Origin: Spirosoma montaniterrae
GTDB taxonomy: Bacteria; Bacteroidota; Bacteroidia; Cytophagales; Spirosomataceae
Assembly (NCBI RefSeq): GCF_001988955.1
Contig: NZ_CP014263.1
Span: forward strand, 5,374,501 to 5,438,500
Direction of reading: 5' to 3'
DNA length: 64,000 bases
The notes beneath the pieces are model-generated. The model made no database searches, was not told the DNA's origin, and saw only the letters and a program-made list of their open reading frames with translations. The translations under genes were made by a program, and so were the position numbers. How positions within the stretch are numbered: the first letter of the stretch is position 1; each line of letters opens with the position of its first letter. Of the stretch, positions 1 through 9,075 are shown piece after piece.

Positions 1-2247
1 AAACGTAATAAATGCCGACTCAGTTGTGCCTGTACCCGAACTGCCGCCCAGCCCCCGGAATCGCGACAGCGTTCGGCGATATTCAGGCAGATTTGCCAGC
101 GAACCCACGGCAGGCAGTATCTGAAACTGCCCAAAAGCCGGATTGGTGAAGTCGGGTACGTAGCTGAACGAAATAGACGGCGCTACCGTGTGCCGGATGG
201 CTTCGACGCGCTTGCCCCGAATGAAAAACGTGCCGTAGAAGCGCGTGTTCATGCTGGCGTTTACCGAGAAGTTGTACGATGGGAAAAAGCCCCGCGCCGT
301 ATCGATGCGTACGGCATCTTCTGAGGCAATGTAGTTATAATCTAATCGGCGGGTGAAGATGTCGCCCTGCAACGAGAAGCCTGGTGTTAAGTTGATGTAG
401 CGGGCCAGTTTCACGTTTGGCAGTGAAATGGGAATGCTGTATCGGGCCTGAATGACTCGGTTGGCCCAGATGCGGTTGAGGTTCTGGAGGTTGAACGGAA
501 TCAGGTTTGGGTCGGGTTCTACAATGCCCAAGCGCAGGTTGTTGGCCCGGTCGATGCTGTCGAGGGTACGCTGTAACTGACTGATGGCCGGAATGTCGGA
601 TATGATTGGAAAGCCCAGCCCGGTGGTATCGACCTGCCGCCGGATGGTGTTGCTCACGCCGATAGAACCGCTGATGTCAAGCCCGACCCGGAAACTCTCG
701 TACCACCGCCCCGACCCGCCTTTGAGCGCGAACGGCGCAATCTGATTCACGCCAATCGTGAAATCAGACGACACGTCGGTTTTGCCGTTTGTTCGCACGT
801 TCGTGATCGGGTTTAATTGCCCAAACTGCTGATTCACCCGCACGTTGGCCCCGGCCCGCACGTATTGCCCAAACGTGCGGTTGTACTGCACCGACGACCC
901 GGCCACGTTCGACGTATACTGCTGCGTACTGAACGAGTTGAACTGATTGAAACTGTTGCTGCTGACGTTGACGTTGGCCGAGAAATTACCCCGCCCGCGC
1001 GGCACCGGCGAGTGCGACCACGAAAACGAAAAGTCGTTGCGGGGCGTTTGGGTGGTATCGACGCGGTCGCCGGAGCGGTTGCGGTTAAATTGCAGGTTCA
1101 CGCTGCCACTCAATTTGTAACGCACGTTGTAGGCCGACGACACACCCAGCCCCCAGCTACCCCGCGAATAAATCTGCCCCCGAAACTGCATTCCTACGTT
1201 TTCATTCACAGCCCAGTAGTAGCCGCCGTCGCGCAGATAGAAGCCGCGCCCGTTGGGTTCTTCGCCGTATTGCGGCACCAACACACCCGACACGCCAATT
1301 TCTTTTCGCTTCGGAAACGGGAAAAAACCGAACGGTAGCCCTATAGGCAACGGTATTTGATTGATGACTAAGTTAAATGGTCCGGCCACCACCTGTTTAT
1401 TGTTAATAACTTTCAGCTTGCTGGCGTTAATATGAAAGTGGGGCGTAGCAAGATTACAGGTCGTGTAGATGGCTTTGCCAATATACAGGTTATCTTCGGC
1501 GTCTTTTTTCACGTTCTGACCGCGAATGTTACCCTCGCCCTGTTGCGTGATAACGCCCTGAATCTTGCCCCGTTTCGATTTGAAGTTGTACCGAATCTCT
1601 TTGGTGTCGTACTGCCCTTCGCCGTCTTTGAAAATGGGCCGTCCAATCAGTTTTTGGGCTGTTGAGTCATAGCGGCCTTTGGCATACACTTCATTGGTCA
1701 GGTAATTTATTCGGATAAAATCAGCTTTCAATGAAATGTCGCCGTACTCAACACTGGCATCGCCGAAGAGTTCAACGGTTTGTCCATCGGCTGCATAGAT
1801 TGTCGAATCTTTGGCCTGATATTTGACCGTAGTTTTGAACGAATCGGCAGATTGAACAGAGTCTTTACGGGACGAATCGCGGGTGGCTATCTGCAACGAA
1901 TCGGCCCGTAAACCGGCAACTGACTGAGGGCGAACGGTATTGGGGCTTACAAGGCCGGGCGTAATACGTCGATTGCCGGTTGGGGCCGTCTGCGAACGGG
2001 GTGTAGTGGCGGTGCCGCCTGCCCGTTTCACTGCCGGATTGCTCGACGAAGGTGCGTCAGTCACGCGTTGAGCGGGTTCGGTGGCCGGTGGCAGACCCCC
2101 TTTGGCGGGGTCTTTTCGGAGTGAGTCGCTTTGCCCCAATGCGTTGACAGACCAAATCAAACCGAGCAGGAAGCAGAACGCCCGAAGCCGGGTTCGTTGG
2201 AAATGCAGGAGCCGCAAAATAAAGTACTTGTTTTTCAGTTGTATCAA
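1..2247 (-). CDS. lptD: LptD/OstA-type outer-membrane LPS assembly protein (partial, 3' end off window)
   Basis: The frame is open on the minus strand from the left edge to about 2307 with no stop. The N-terminal region after the signal peptide has the OstA-like fold pattern (segments such as VELFGDASVEYGDISLKAD, then GRPIFKDGEGQYDTKEI), followed by long alternating beta-barrel sequence typical of the Bacteroidetes 'putative LPS assembly protein LptD'. LptD inserts lipopolysaccharide into the outer leaflet of the outer membrane. I chose TTG at 2247 because a signal peptide (hydrophobic stretch ending VNALGQ) follows it and a perfect TAnnTTTG -7 box lies upstream on the minus strand at 2296-2289. 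An in-frame ATG at 2307 is the alternative. It is divergent from the amidase, a common Bacteroidetes arrangement. The C-terminus is outside the window. Confidence 0.85.
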   Translation of the reverse strand, partial: MIQLKNKYFILRLLHFQRTRLRAFCFLLGLIWSVNALGQSDSLRKDPAKGGLPPATEPAQRVTDAPSSSNPAVKRAGGTATTPRSQTAPTGNRRITPGLVSPNTVRPQSVAGLRADSLQIATRDSSRKDSVQSADSFKTTVKYQAKDSTIYAADGQTVELFGDASVEYGDISLKADFIRINYLTNEVYAKGRYDSTAQKLIGRPIFKDGEGQYDTKEIRYNFKSKRGKIQGVITQQGEGNIRGQNVKKDAEDNLYIGKAIYTTCNLATPHFHINASKLKVINNKQVVAGPFNLVINQIPLPIGLPFGFFPFPKRKEIGVSGVLVPQYGEEPNGRGFYLRDGGYYWAVNENVGMQFRGQIYSRGSWGLGVSSAYNVRYKLSGSVNLQFNRNRSGDRVDTTQTPRNDFSFSWSHSPVPRGRGNFSANVNVSSNSFNQFNSFSTQQYTSNVAGSSVQYNRTFGQYVRAGANVRVNQQFGQLNPITNVRTNGKTDVSSDFTIGVNQIAPFALKGGSGRWYESFRVGLDISGSIGVSNTIRRQVDTTGLGFPIISDIPAISQLQRTLDSIDRANNLRLGIVEPDPNLIPFNLQNLNRIWANRVIQARYSIPISLPNVKLARYINLTPGFSLQGDIFTRRLDYNYIASEDAVRIDTARGFFPSYNFSVNASMNTRFYGTFFIRGKRVEAIRHTVAPSISFSYVPDFTNPAFGQFQILPAVGSLANLPEYRRTLSRFRGLGGSSGTGTTESAFITF

Positions 2248-2359
2248 AAAAATTACATTTGCCAAAAGGCCGTTGAGCAGATAGCTTACAAAGTTATTCA
2301 CGAACATTTATCCCGCTATCGCTTTGAAACGTTTTCGGCTGTTAAAAATTATTAACGCT

Positions 2360-3238
2360 ATGAACCGGTTGACCCGCTTTTCTGCTCCCGGAATAGTGAC
2401 AACAGGAGCACTGTTGGTGCTGCCTTTTCTGTTTGTGCTGATGCTGTCGGCCTGGGTTTCAGTGGTTCCGCAACTGCCGCAGGACACTGTGCGCCGGGCC
2501 GATTCGGAAGCCGAACCCGAAAGTATTCCCAATAAGCTCCGCACCGTTGTCATCGACGCCGGACATGGCGGCAAAGACCCCGGTTGCGTTGGCCGCCGAA
2601 CGCGCGAATCGCGGGTGGTGCTCAAACTTGCGCTGCAATTAGGCCGCAAAATTAAACGCGAGATGCCGAATGTACGGGTTATTTACACGCGTTCGACCGA
2701 TCATTTTGTAGAATTAGCCGAACGCTCAGCCATTGCCAACCGAAACCGCGCCGATCTGTTCATCTCGATTCACTGCAACGCCAGCCCGAGCAGCAGCCGG
2801 GTCTATGGCACAGAAACCTATACGATGGGTCTGCATAAGACGCAGGGGAACCTCGACGTAGCCAAGCGCGAAAACAACGTTATTTTGCAGGAAAGCAACT
2901 ACCAGCAGACATATAAAGGCTTTAACCCCAATTCACCCCTGGCCCACATCATGCTGGCAAACTATCAGCACGCCTTCATGGGCAGCAGTATCAACTTCGC
3001 CGAGAAAGTTGAACGCAGTTTCCGGCGACATGCCGACCGGAAAAGCAACGGCGTAAAACAGGCTGGTTTTCTGGTACTCTGGCGCACAACCATGCCGAGC
3101 GTACTGATCGAAACGGGATACCTCACTAACCCAACCGAAGAATTGTATCTGATGTCGGAAGATGGGCAGGAACAGATTGCCGGTGCTATCTTCAAAGCCT
3201 TCGCCCAGTATAAAGAAGAAATCGAAGCGGGGGGCTAA
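2360..3238 (+). CDS. N-acetylmuramoyl-L-alanine amidase (Amidase_3)
   Basis: This zinc amidase cleaves the bond between N-acetylmuramic acid and L-alanine in peptidoglycan. After an N-terminal membrane/signal segment (residues about 15-38) the Amidase_3 domain spans roughly residues 60-285. The expected metal ligands and catalytic acid are present: His69 in DAGHGG, Glu83 in RESRV, His138 in SIHCNA and Glu251 in IETGYLTN. ATG 2360 is preferred; an in-frame TTG at 2324 would add 12 residues without improving the signal peptide. It is divergent from lptD and followed by an mlaD-like gene, the usual envelope grouping in Bacteroidetes. The family is AmiC-like but without an AMIN domain. Confidence 0.93.
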   Translation: MNRLTRFSAPGIVTTGALLVLPFLFVLMLSAWVSVVPQLPQDTVRRADSEAEPESIPNKLRTVVIDAGHGGKDPGCVGRRTRESRVVLKLALQLGRKIKREMPNVRVIYTRSTDHFVELAERSAIANRNRADLFISIHCNASPSSSRVYGTETYTMGLHKTQGNLDVAKRENNVILQESNYQQTYKGFNPNSPLAHIMLANYQHAFMGSSINFAEKVERSFRRHADRKSNGVKQAGFLVLWRTTMPSVLIETGYLTNPTEELYLMSEDGQEQIAGAIFKAFAQYKEEIEAGG

Positions 3239-3330
3239 TTCGCGCTTCTTTGGCACAAACTGAGCCGAAACAGAGTTATACGGTCAACCAGACGGGTTGT
3301 TGCGTCCGCCGGGCGTTCCCTCAAACACAC

Positions 3331-4326
3331 ATGAAAATTTCTCAGGAAGTAAAAGTTGGCCTGTTGGGCGTTGTTGCGCTGCTGATGCTGTATTTCGGAT
3401 TCAACTTCCTCAAAGGCTCCGATTTTTTCTCGTCAACGAGCAAATACAAGGTCGTTTATGATAACATCGACGGCCTGACAGCCTCAAACCCGGTCCGAAT
3501 CAATGGTCTGGTAGTCGGGCAGGTAAAGAGCATCGATATTTTGCAGGATCAGAACAACAAACTGCTCGTTACGCTCGAATTGAAAAAAGAAATCGTCGTA
3601 ACGCAGGGAACGCAGGCTATTTTGGCCGACGATGGACTGCTGGGCGGCAAGTCGATCCGGTTGGCTGTGGCCCCCGGTAAGCCCCAGCTTAAGGATGGCG
3701 GTATGCTTATCGCAACGAAAGAAACGGGCATTGCCAATCTGGTTCGGGAAAAAACGTTGCCCGTACTGGCAAACGTCGATTCGCTGACGTATCAGTTGAA
3801 CAAGATTGTGAAGCAGTTCGACCAGACGGGGCTTGTGCTGAACAGAACCCTCACGACTGCCAATGCCGCCGTTGGTACGCTCGACCTGACCATTGCCGAA
3901 AACCGGGCTGGCCTGAAGGCGACGCTCGCCAACGTAAACCGACTGTCGGCGTCGTTGATCGAAACAGAAAAGCAGTTGAAACCCATTCTGGCAAAAGCCG
4001 ATAATCTGGCCGATTCGCTGCAAAGTCTGCAACTCAAACAAACGCTGGGCAACGTCAATAAAACCGTCGATAATCTGCAAAAACTGTTGGCAGGCATTCA
4101 GCAGGGGCGCGGTTCGCTGGGTAAACTCACCTCCGACGAGCAATTGTACACGAACGTAAACGCCACCACGGCCAGCCTCGAAAAGCTCCTGACCGACCTG
4201 CGCGAGAACCCAAAACGGTACGTGCATTTCTCACTCTTTGGCCGCAAAGACAAAAAAGCCGACCCTGCTAAAGCTGGCAGCACCACCGTAGTATCGGCAA
4301 CCATAACGGCTGATTCGGTGCAGTGA
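3331..4326 (+). CDS. MlaD/MCE-family lipid-transport periplasmic protein
   Basis: An N-terminal transmembrane anchor (VGLLGVVALLMLYFGFNFL, about residues 8-26) is followed by one MCE domain (about residues 38-117: YKVVYDNIDGLTASNPVRINGLVVGQV). A long helical C-terminal region with repeated Leu/Asn/Thr heptad-like stretches follows. MCE proteins bind phospholipids and bridge the periplasm in Mla-type transport between inner and outer membranes. ATG 3331 is chosen because it gives the classic start MKISQEVKVGLLG; the upstream TTG at 3250 adds a charged, unconvincing leader. It lies 92 bp after the amidase and likely shares its transcript. No MlaE/MlaF partner is seen in the window. Confidence 0.9.
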   Translation: MKISQEVKVGLLGVVALLMLYFGFNFLKGSDFFSSTSKYKVVYDNIDGLTASNPVRINGLVVGQVKSIDILQDQNNKLLVTLELKKEIVVTQGTQAILADDGLLGGKSIRLAVAPGKPQLKDGGMLIATKETGIANLVREKTLPVLANVDSLTYQLNKIVKQFDQTGLVLNRTLTTANAAVGTLDLTIAENRAGLKATLANVNRLSASLIETEKQLKPILAKADNLADSLQSLQLKQTLGNVNKTVDNLQKLLAGIQQGRGSLGKLTSDEQLYTNVNATTASLEKLLTDLRENPKRYVHFSLFGRKDKKADPAKAGSTTVVSATITADSVQ

Positions 4327-4433
4327 CCAGCAGCGAGTGCTCGCGCCAGCGAACAACATCATCCGTCAATATATACAGGCTCTATGTGCCGGCTTCCGTT
4401 TACACCATACCGTTCAGCACACAAAACCACAAT

Positions 4434-6059
4434 ATGCAAATCTTTCTTGACGAACTACAGACCCGCACTGCTCAGACTAAACTCGGTGGTGGACCAAAAC
4501 GCATTGACGATCAACACAAGAAAGGCAAACTAACCGCCCGCGAACGCATCGATTACCTGACCGATTCTGAAAAACCGTTCGTTGAAATTGGTCTTTTTGC
4601 GGGCGAAGGATTATACGACGAACATGGCGGTTGCCCATCGGGGGGCGTTGTGGTGGGTATTGGCTATGTGTCGGGGCGGCAATGCGTTATCGTTGCCAAC
4701 GACGCGACCGTAAAGGCCGGGGCATGGTTCCCGATTACGGCTAAAAAAAATCTCCGGGCGCAGGAAATCGCGATGGAAAACCGCCTGCCTGTTATTTACT
4801 TGGTCGATAGCGCGGGTGTGTATTTGCCGTTGCAAAACGAAGTGTTTGCCGATAAAGAGCACTTTGGCCGTACTTTCCGCAACAACGCGCAACTGTCGGC
4901 AATGGGCATTTTTCAGGTGGCTGCCATTATGGGTAGTTGTGTGGCGGGCGGGGCGTATCTGCCCATTATGTCCGACGAAAGCCTGATTGTAGAAGGCACG
5001 GGCAGTATTTTTCTGGCTGGGCCTTACCTCGTAAAAGCCAGCATCGGCGAAGACGTTGATGCCGAAACCCTCGGCGGAGCTATCACGCATACCGACATTT
5101 CTGGGGTAGTTGATAATCGCTATCCCGATGATAGAAGCTGCCTGGATGCTATCAAACGCATGTTCGATAAACTGGGCCGTGCCGATACTGCCGGTTTCGA
5201 CCGCGTTCAACCGGCTCTACCCGCCAAAGACACCGCCGAAATTCATCAGCTTCTGCCCCTCGACCGCACCAAACCCTACGACATGCGTGAGATTGTGGAT
5301 AGACTTGTGGATAGCTCTGAATTCGATGTTTATAAACCCGGCTACGGGCAGTCGTTACTCTGTGGCTATGCCCGCATCGACGGTTGGGCGGTCGGTATTG
5401 TGGCGAATCAGCGTAAGGTCGTAAAAGCGAAGGGCCGCACCGGACCCGGAACGCCGGACCGACCCGCCGAAATGCAGATGGGGGGCGTTATCTATGGCGA
5501 TGCTGCTGACAAAGCCGCCCGGTTTATTATGAACTGCAATCAGAAACGGATACCGCTGGTGTTTTTGCAGGACGTATCGGGCTTTATGGTCGGGAGCCGG
5601 GCCGAGCAGGGGGGTATTATCAAAGACGGAGCCAAGATGGTGAGTGCGATGGCAAACTCAGTAGTACCCAAATTTACGGTGGTGGTGGGCAACAGCTACG
5701 GTGCGGGCAACTACGCCATGTGCGGCAAAGCCTATGACCCGCGCCTGATGCTGGCCTGGCCCACGGCGCAAATGGCCGTAATGAGCGGAGCCTCTGCCGC
5801 TAAAACGCTGGTGCAGATTCAGGTAGCTTCGTTGAAAGCCAAAGGCGAAGTGATTACGCCCGATGCCGAACAAGCCTTGTTACAGAAAATCACCGACCAG
5901 TACAACGCCCAGCTATCACCTTATTATGCAGCCGCCCGCCTGTGGGTCGATGCCGTAATTGACCCCCTCGACACCCGACAAATTCTTTCGGAAGGTATCG
6001 CTGCCGCCAATCACGCGCCTATTACAAAACCGTATTCTGTCGGCGTGATTCAGACGTAG
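4434..6059 (+). CDS. Acyl-CoA carboxylase, carboxyltransferase (beta) subunit
   Basis: Biotin-dependent carboxyltransferase subunit of 541 residues, of the methylcrotonyl/propionyl-CoA carboxylase beta type. It has two crotonase-like halves. The first carries the acyl-CoA site (GGCPSGGVVVGIGYVSGRQCVIVANDATVKAGA ... DSAGVYLP). The second carries the biotin/carboxybiotin site (DVSGFMVGSRAEQGGIIKDGAKM ... GNSYGAGNYAMCGKAYDPRLM). ATG 4434 is preferred over GTG 4323 because the 37 extra residues would overlap the end of the mlaD-like gene and look non-coding. No biotin carboxylase partner lies in the window, so the alpha subunit must be encoded elsewhere. Substrate cannot be fixed from sequence alone. 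Confidence 0.92.
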   Translation: MQIFLDELQTRTAQTKLGGGPKRIDDQHKKGKLTARERIDYLTDSEKPFVEIGLFAGEGLYDEHGGCPSGGVVVGIGYVSGRQCVIVANDATVKAGAWFPITAKKNLRAQEIAMENRLPVIYLVDSAGVYLPLQNEVFADKEHFGRTFRNNAQLSAMGIFQVAAIMGSCVAGGAYLPIMSDESLIVEGTGSIFLAGPYLVKASIGEDVDAETLGGAITHTDISGVVDNRYPDDRSCLDAIKRMFDKLGRADTAGFDRVQPALPAKDTAEIHQLLPLDRTKPYDMREIVDRLVDSSEFDVYKPGYGQSLLCGYARIDGWAVGIVANQRKVVKAKGRTGPGTPDRPAEMQMGGVIYGDAADKAARFIMNCNQKRIPLVFLQDVSGFMVGSRAEQGGIIKDGAKMVSAMANSVVPKFTVVVGNSYGAGNYAMCGKAYDPRLMLAWPTAQMAVMSGASAAKTLVQIQVASLKAKGEVITPDAEQALLQKITDQYNAQLSPYYAAARLWVDAVIDPLDTRQILSEGIAAANHAPITKPYSVGVIQT

Positions 6060-6090
6060 CAAGGGCAGTGGCTTATGCGTCGTAAGTCAA

Positions 6091-6675
6091 TCAGTTTCGC
6101 CATTTGAGCGTTTGAAGTAGATGCAGTACATCTTTCCGAATGTACTGAATAACAGGCTGGAGCGAGTCGTTCTGTGTGGCTGTGTTGAAATACAACGCCC
6201 CGCGAAGAAAGTGTTTCGTAGAATCCGTTACCACGAACTGCACTTGGCTCGGCACCTCACCCGACAGGTCGATCAGGCTTGCTTCCAGCCCCGATTTGAG
6301 CCGGATGGTACGCTGCTCAATCGAATACGCTTTTATATTGTGTCGGGCGGCTAATTTGTATGAATCTTCGAGCATGGCCCGCAGCCGGTTCTCGTCGTTG
6401 CCAACGGGCTTGTAGGTCAACTGGACACTTGCCTGAAATTTTGGATAATGGATAAAAATCCAATGCGGTTCCGAGCGGGCAAACGAATCGGGTCGAAGCT
6501 GAGCTATCTTGTTATACTCAAACTGATACGGATGCACGGGCGGCAACGGCACATACTGGTGCGCGGGCAAATCGAGCCGGGGGTAGCCTTTCGGCTTGGG
6601 AATGTAAGTAGTGGCCGATTCGCTACCGCAGGCAGTAAGCAAAAGCACAACAGGAAACAGAAAAATTCTCATCAT
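6091..6675 (-). CDS. gldD: Gliding motility lipoprotein GldD
   Basis: A 194-residue lipoprotein with a clear lipobox (LLLTACGS) and the GldD family pattern: YIPKPKGYPRLDLPAHQY near the N-terminus, then FEYNKIAQLRPDS, WIFIHYPKFQASVQLTYKPV and a C-terminal helix. GldD is a periplasm-facing lipoprotein needed for gliding and T9SS function in Flavobacterium; its exact role is unknown. The start is the first of two adjacent ATGs (6675, 6672). It begins 4 bp after the stop of the frameshifted barrel gene at 6680-7352, so the two are probably co-transcribed. A T9SS-sorted protein occurs elsewhere in the window (26.4 kb), consistent with a working system. Confidence 0.9.
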   Translation of the reverse strand: MMRIFLFPVVLLLTACGSESATTYIPKPKGYPRLDLPAHQYVPLPPVHPYQFEYNKIAQLRPDSFARSEPHWIFIHYPKFQASVQLTYKPVGNDENRLRAMLEDSYKLAARHNIKAYSIEQRTIRLKSGLEASLIDLSGEVPSQVQFVVTDSTKHFLRGALYFNTATQNDSLQPVIQYIRKDVLHLLQTLKWRN

Positions 6676-6679
6676 AACC

Positions 6680-7352
6680 TCAATTAAACGGCGTGTCGCG
6701 GAAGCGGTCACGTTTTTTGGCAAAAAACGTCAGGCCAAACTGGTAATACAACAGGCGGGGCTGGAAGCTGGGCAAATCAGCTACGGAACCATCATTCAAT
6801 GCCCATTTTCTGTCCGTAAGCAGAAACGGCAACTGATAACCAACGCGCCCACCCAACCGGATTTCTTCATAAACCTTTCTTAACCAATAAAGCCGAACAT
6901 CGGCTCCAATAGCACCGTGCAAATTCAAATTGAACCCCTGGTGCAGGTTAGTAACTGAAAACGTGGCCGGATTATTAACGACCGTAGCCAATGGTACATT
7001 GTTGCGCTGAACGGGCAATAGTGCCAGCCGATACCACATGATGTCATAACCCAATGTGTGGCCCATCTTCGCCCGTTAGTGTGCCGACAAAGCGCGTTTC
7101 GCTTGTATTACGGCGACCGTCGCGTACAAACGAAATCACAAAGTTGCCGAACGTATCGCCCACACCATCGGCATCGACGTTGGTCTGGAGCAGCTTATCC
7201 TGAATAGTCTGCAAACTGCTGTTACGCATCAGGGGTGCTTCCACTCCTATTCTCAATCCAACCAGTGTTTTTGTTTGCGTAGAGTCCTGCCCGAAGCTGG
7301 CAAACGAACCAATAAAAACCGACAAAAAGATCAAAGTTGAACGCGTTTTCAT
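6680..7352 (-). pseudogene. Secreted beta-barrel-like protein of unknown function, interrupted by a +1 frameshift
   Basis: Two overlapping minus-strand frames make one protein of about 224 residues. The 5' part (7352 to about 7063) has a signal peptide (ending SFASFGQ) and reads to a stop at 7044. The 3' part (from about 7064 to 6680) continues with amphipathic, aromatic-ended beta strands (LYWLRKVYEEIRLGGRVGYQLP, LLYYQFGLTFFAKKRD). Removing one base of the CCC run at 7062-7064 joins GEDG directly to HTLGYDIMWYRLA. The gene directly precedes gldD with 4 bp spacing. I do not recognise the family. Either the gene is recently broken or the assembly has one extra base. Confidence 0.65.
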
Positions 7353-7456
7353 AGTTGAGTTTATTAGTTAAGTTGATGATTATTGGTAAAAATAGACAAG
7401 TAAAAACCTGCCCTGATGACATAGAGCAGGTTTACGTAAAATTTAATGCGATGATG

Positions 7457-7747
7457 TCAAACTTTCACATCTTCCAGTTCTTCCTGCCGCACGGGCTGAC
7501 CGAGCAGTGTAGCAAAGCGGTTGATGTTGAACGTCGGCTCAAACCATTGTACGCCCAGCACGGGGTGTTTTACGGGCACGTCGGGGTTTTGGATCTCATT
7601 GAGCAGCACGCCCGTGTCGCCGGTAGTGTGGCGTTTCACCTGCCGGATGCTGTAGAGCTGATCGCGCTTAGGCGTTTGTACGCCATATTCGGCATAAAAA
7701 GCCAGCACCTCAGCCGGAAAATTGTCGTTTATGCAAATAACTTCCAT
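7457..7747 (-). CDS. Conserved small protein, unknown function
   Basis: A 96-residue soluble protein beginning MEVICINDNFPAEVLAFYAEYGVQTPKRDQLYSIRQV. It has no signal peptide or membrane segment and looks like a compact alpha/beta domain. I have a sense of it as a Bacteroidetes-wide small hypothetical but cannot name a function. ATG 7747 is chosen because the 20 upstream codons of the longer frame are encoded by the inverted repeat at 7757-7837 and are not protein-like. It lies downstream of the AIM24-like gene on the same strand, separated by that repeat. Confidence 0.7.
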   Translation of the reverse strand: MEVICINDNFPAEVLAFYAEYGVQTPKRDQLYSIRQVKRHTTGDTGVLLNEIQNPDVPVKHPVLGVQWFEPTFNINRFATLLGQPVRQEELEDVKV

Positions 7748-7756
7748 GCCCTTCGG

Positions 7757-7837
7757 TAATGAAAAATGTATAGTGAAAAATGAATAATGACGTAAGTGAA
7801 AGAACATTATTCATTTTTCACTATACATTTTTCATTA
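7757..7837. repeat. Intergenic inverted repeat A (33-nt perfect arms)
   Basis: Arms 7757-7789 and 7805-7837 are perfectly complementary over 33 nt, with a 15-nt loop. They are A/T-rich, and each arm contains the word CATTTTTCA (or its complement) twice. It lies between the stop of the AIM24-like gene and the start of the 96-residue protein gene, both on the minus strand. It is too long for an ordinary terminator stem and lacks a T-tract beyond the arm. It belongs with the elements B-K described below. Confidence 0.85.
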
Positions 7838-7846
7838 AAACTTTGT

Positions 7847-8623
7847 TCAGTCCAGCAGCCCGCCTAACTGACCCAGTACCGAGCCGCCTTCTTTGTGTGA
7901 TTGAACACTCCCGACCGACAGCCGCTGTACGAGTTTGGAAATCGGCATACTCTGAATCCATACTTTGCCCGAACCACGCAGCGTAGCCAAGAATAGCCCT
8001 TCTCCGCCGAAAATCATGCTTTTCAGACCTCCTGACCGCTGAATGTCGAAGTTGATACTGGGTTCAAAACCTACGACACAGCCTGTATCGACCCTTAGCA
8101 TTTCGTTGTTCAGGGTGCGTTCAATTACCACGCCCCCGGCATGAATGAAGGCCAGGCCATCGCCCTGAATTTTTTGAAGAATAAATCCCTCGCCCCCAAA
8201 GAAGCCCGCGCCAATGCGTTGATTCAAATGAATGCTCATTTTGGTGCCGAGAGCCGCGCAGAGAAACGAGTCTTTTTGCACAATGAGCGTATTGCCGTAA
8301 ACGCTGGAAAGATTAATGGGTTTCACAGTGCCGGGGTAGGGGGCCGAGAACGTGACTTTTCGCTTGCCAACGCCCCGATTGGTAAAGTGTGTCATGAACA
8401 ACGACTCGCCCGTGACCAGCCGTGAGCCGGCCTGCAGAAGCTTGCCCATAAAACCCTGGTCGGGCTGTGAGCCGTCGCCCATTTTGGTTTCAAACTGGAT
8501 TCCGTCTTCCATATAGAGCATGGAACCGGCCTCGGCAATGACAGTCTCGTTGGGGTCGAGTTCAATTTCAACGATCTGAATGTCTTCGCCAATAATTTTG
8601 TAATCGATCTCGTGAGAATACAT
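7847..8623 (-). CDS. AIM24/TIGR00266 family protein
   Basis: A 258-residue protein of the AIM24 superfamily (TIGR00266), built as repeated beta-sandwich units ([25 protein letters not shown], then [48 protein letters not shown]). It has no signal peptide. Bacterial members have no firmly assigned reaction; the fold resembles tryptophan-RNA-binding attenuator-like beta barrels. ATG 8623 gives the normal family start ([12 protein letters not shown]). A short Ser/Gly-rich tail follows the last repeat. The stop is just 10 bp from inverted repeat A. Confidence 0.88.
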   Translation of the reverse strand: MYSHEIDYKIIGEDIQIVEIELDPNETVIAEAGSMLYMEDGIQFETKMGDGSQPDQGFMGKLLQAGSRLVTGESLFMTHFTNRGVGKRKVTFSAPYPGTVKPINLSSVYGNTLIVQKDSFLCAALGTKMSIHLNQRIGAGFFGGEGFILQKIQGDGLAFIHAGGVVIERTLNNEMLRVDTGCVVGFEPSINFDIQRSGGLKSMIFGGEGLFLATLRGSGKVWIQSMPISKLVQRLSVGSVQSHKEGGSVLGQLGGLLD

Positions 8624-8731
8624 AATCAGTAAGTAGTTAGTACCAGACTGGCGCACCAGCCAGGAATAGAACAGTGGGCGAAAGCTACGATTTTTGGAAA
8701 AATGGGTGAATCGGTTTTCGTACTAACGGCT

Positions 8732-8768
8732 AAAAAAAAGCCCGACCGGGCGTTTTGGCGGGTCGGGC
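8732..8768 (-). terminator. Intrinsic terminator after the 95-residue protein gene
   Basis: Read on the minus strand, GCCCGACC (8768-8761) pairs with GGTCGGGC (8747-8740) around a 13-nt loop, followed by eight T residues (8739-8732). It starts 1 bp past the stop at 8770, so it ends the gltX/8770 transcript. Confidence 0.9.
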
Positions 8769-8769
8769 G

Positions 8770-9057
8770 TCAGGGCTTCTCGTCGTCCAGATTCAAATCA
8801 CCGTCTATGTTTAATTCCTCATCCTCCGCCTGCTCCTGCTCGTCGGATTCGTCGGGAGGTGTTTCGCCTTTGAGATTCAAATCCGTGCGATGACGCAGTT
8901 TTTTGTCATCGACGGTTTTGTTCAGAAACTGGTTGATTTTGTCGATATCGAAACTCGTCGTGATTTCGCCGAACGAGTTGATCTGAATGTCAAAGCCTTC
9001 GAGTTCTTTGTGAACGCGTGGCTTGTCGTTTTCGTCGGGTGATTTTTTCTTTGCCAT
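8770..9057 (-). CDS. Small acidic conserved protein, unknown function
   Basis: A 95-residue, highly charged protein. A lysine-rich start (MAKKKSPDEND) is followed by a short possible folded core (LEGFDIQINSFGEITTSFDIDKINQFLNKTVDDKKLRHR) and an Asp/Glu-rich tail. No signal peptide or membrane segment. The core looks like a Cytophagales family found beside gltX, but I know of no function. It starts 18 bp after the gltX stop on the same strand and is closed by an intrinsic terminator, so the two are probably one operon. Confidence 0.8.
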   Translation of the reverse strand: MAKKKSPDENDKPRVHKELEGFDIQINSFGEITTSFDIDKINQFLNKTVDDKKLRHRTDLNLKGETPPDESDEQEQAEDEELNIDGDLNLDDEKP

Positions 9058-9075
9058 ATCTCTGGTCTTTTTGGG

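Noticed and set aside
4611..5210. 199-codon minus-strand frame within the acyl-CoA carboxylase gene
   Set aside because: Antisense shadow with no recognisable motif.
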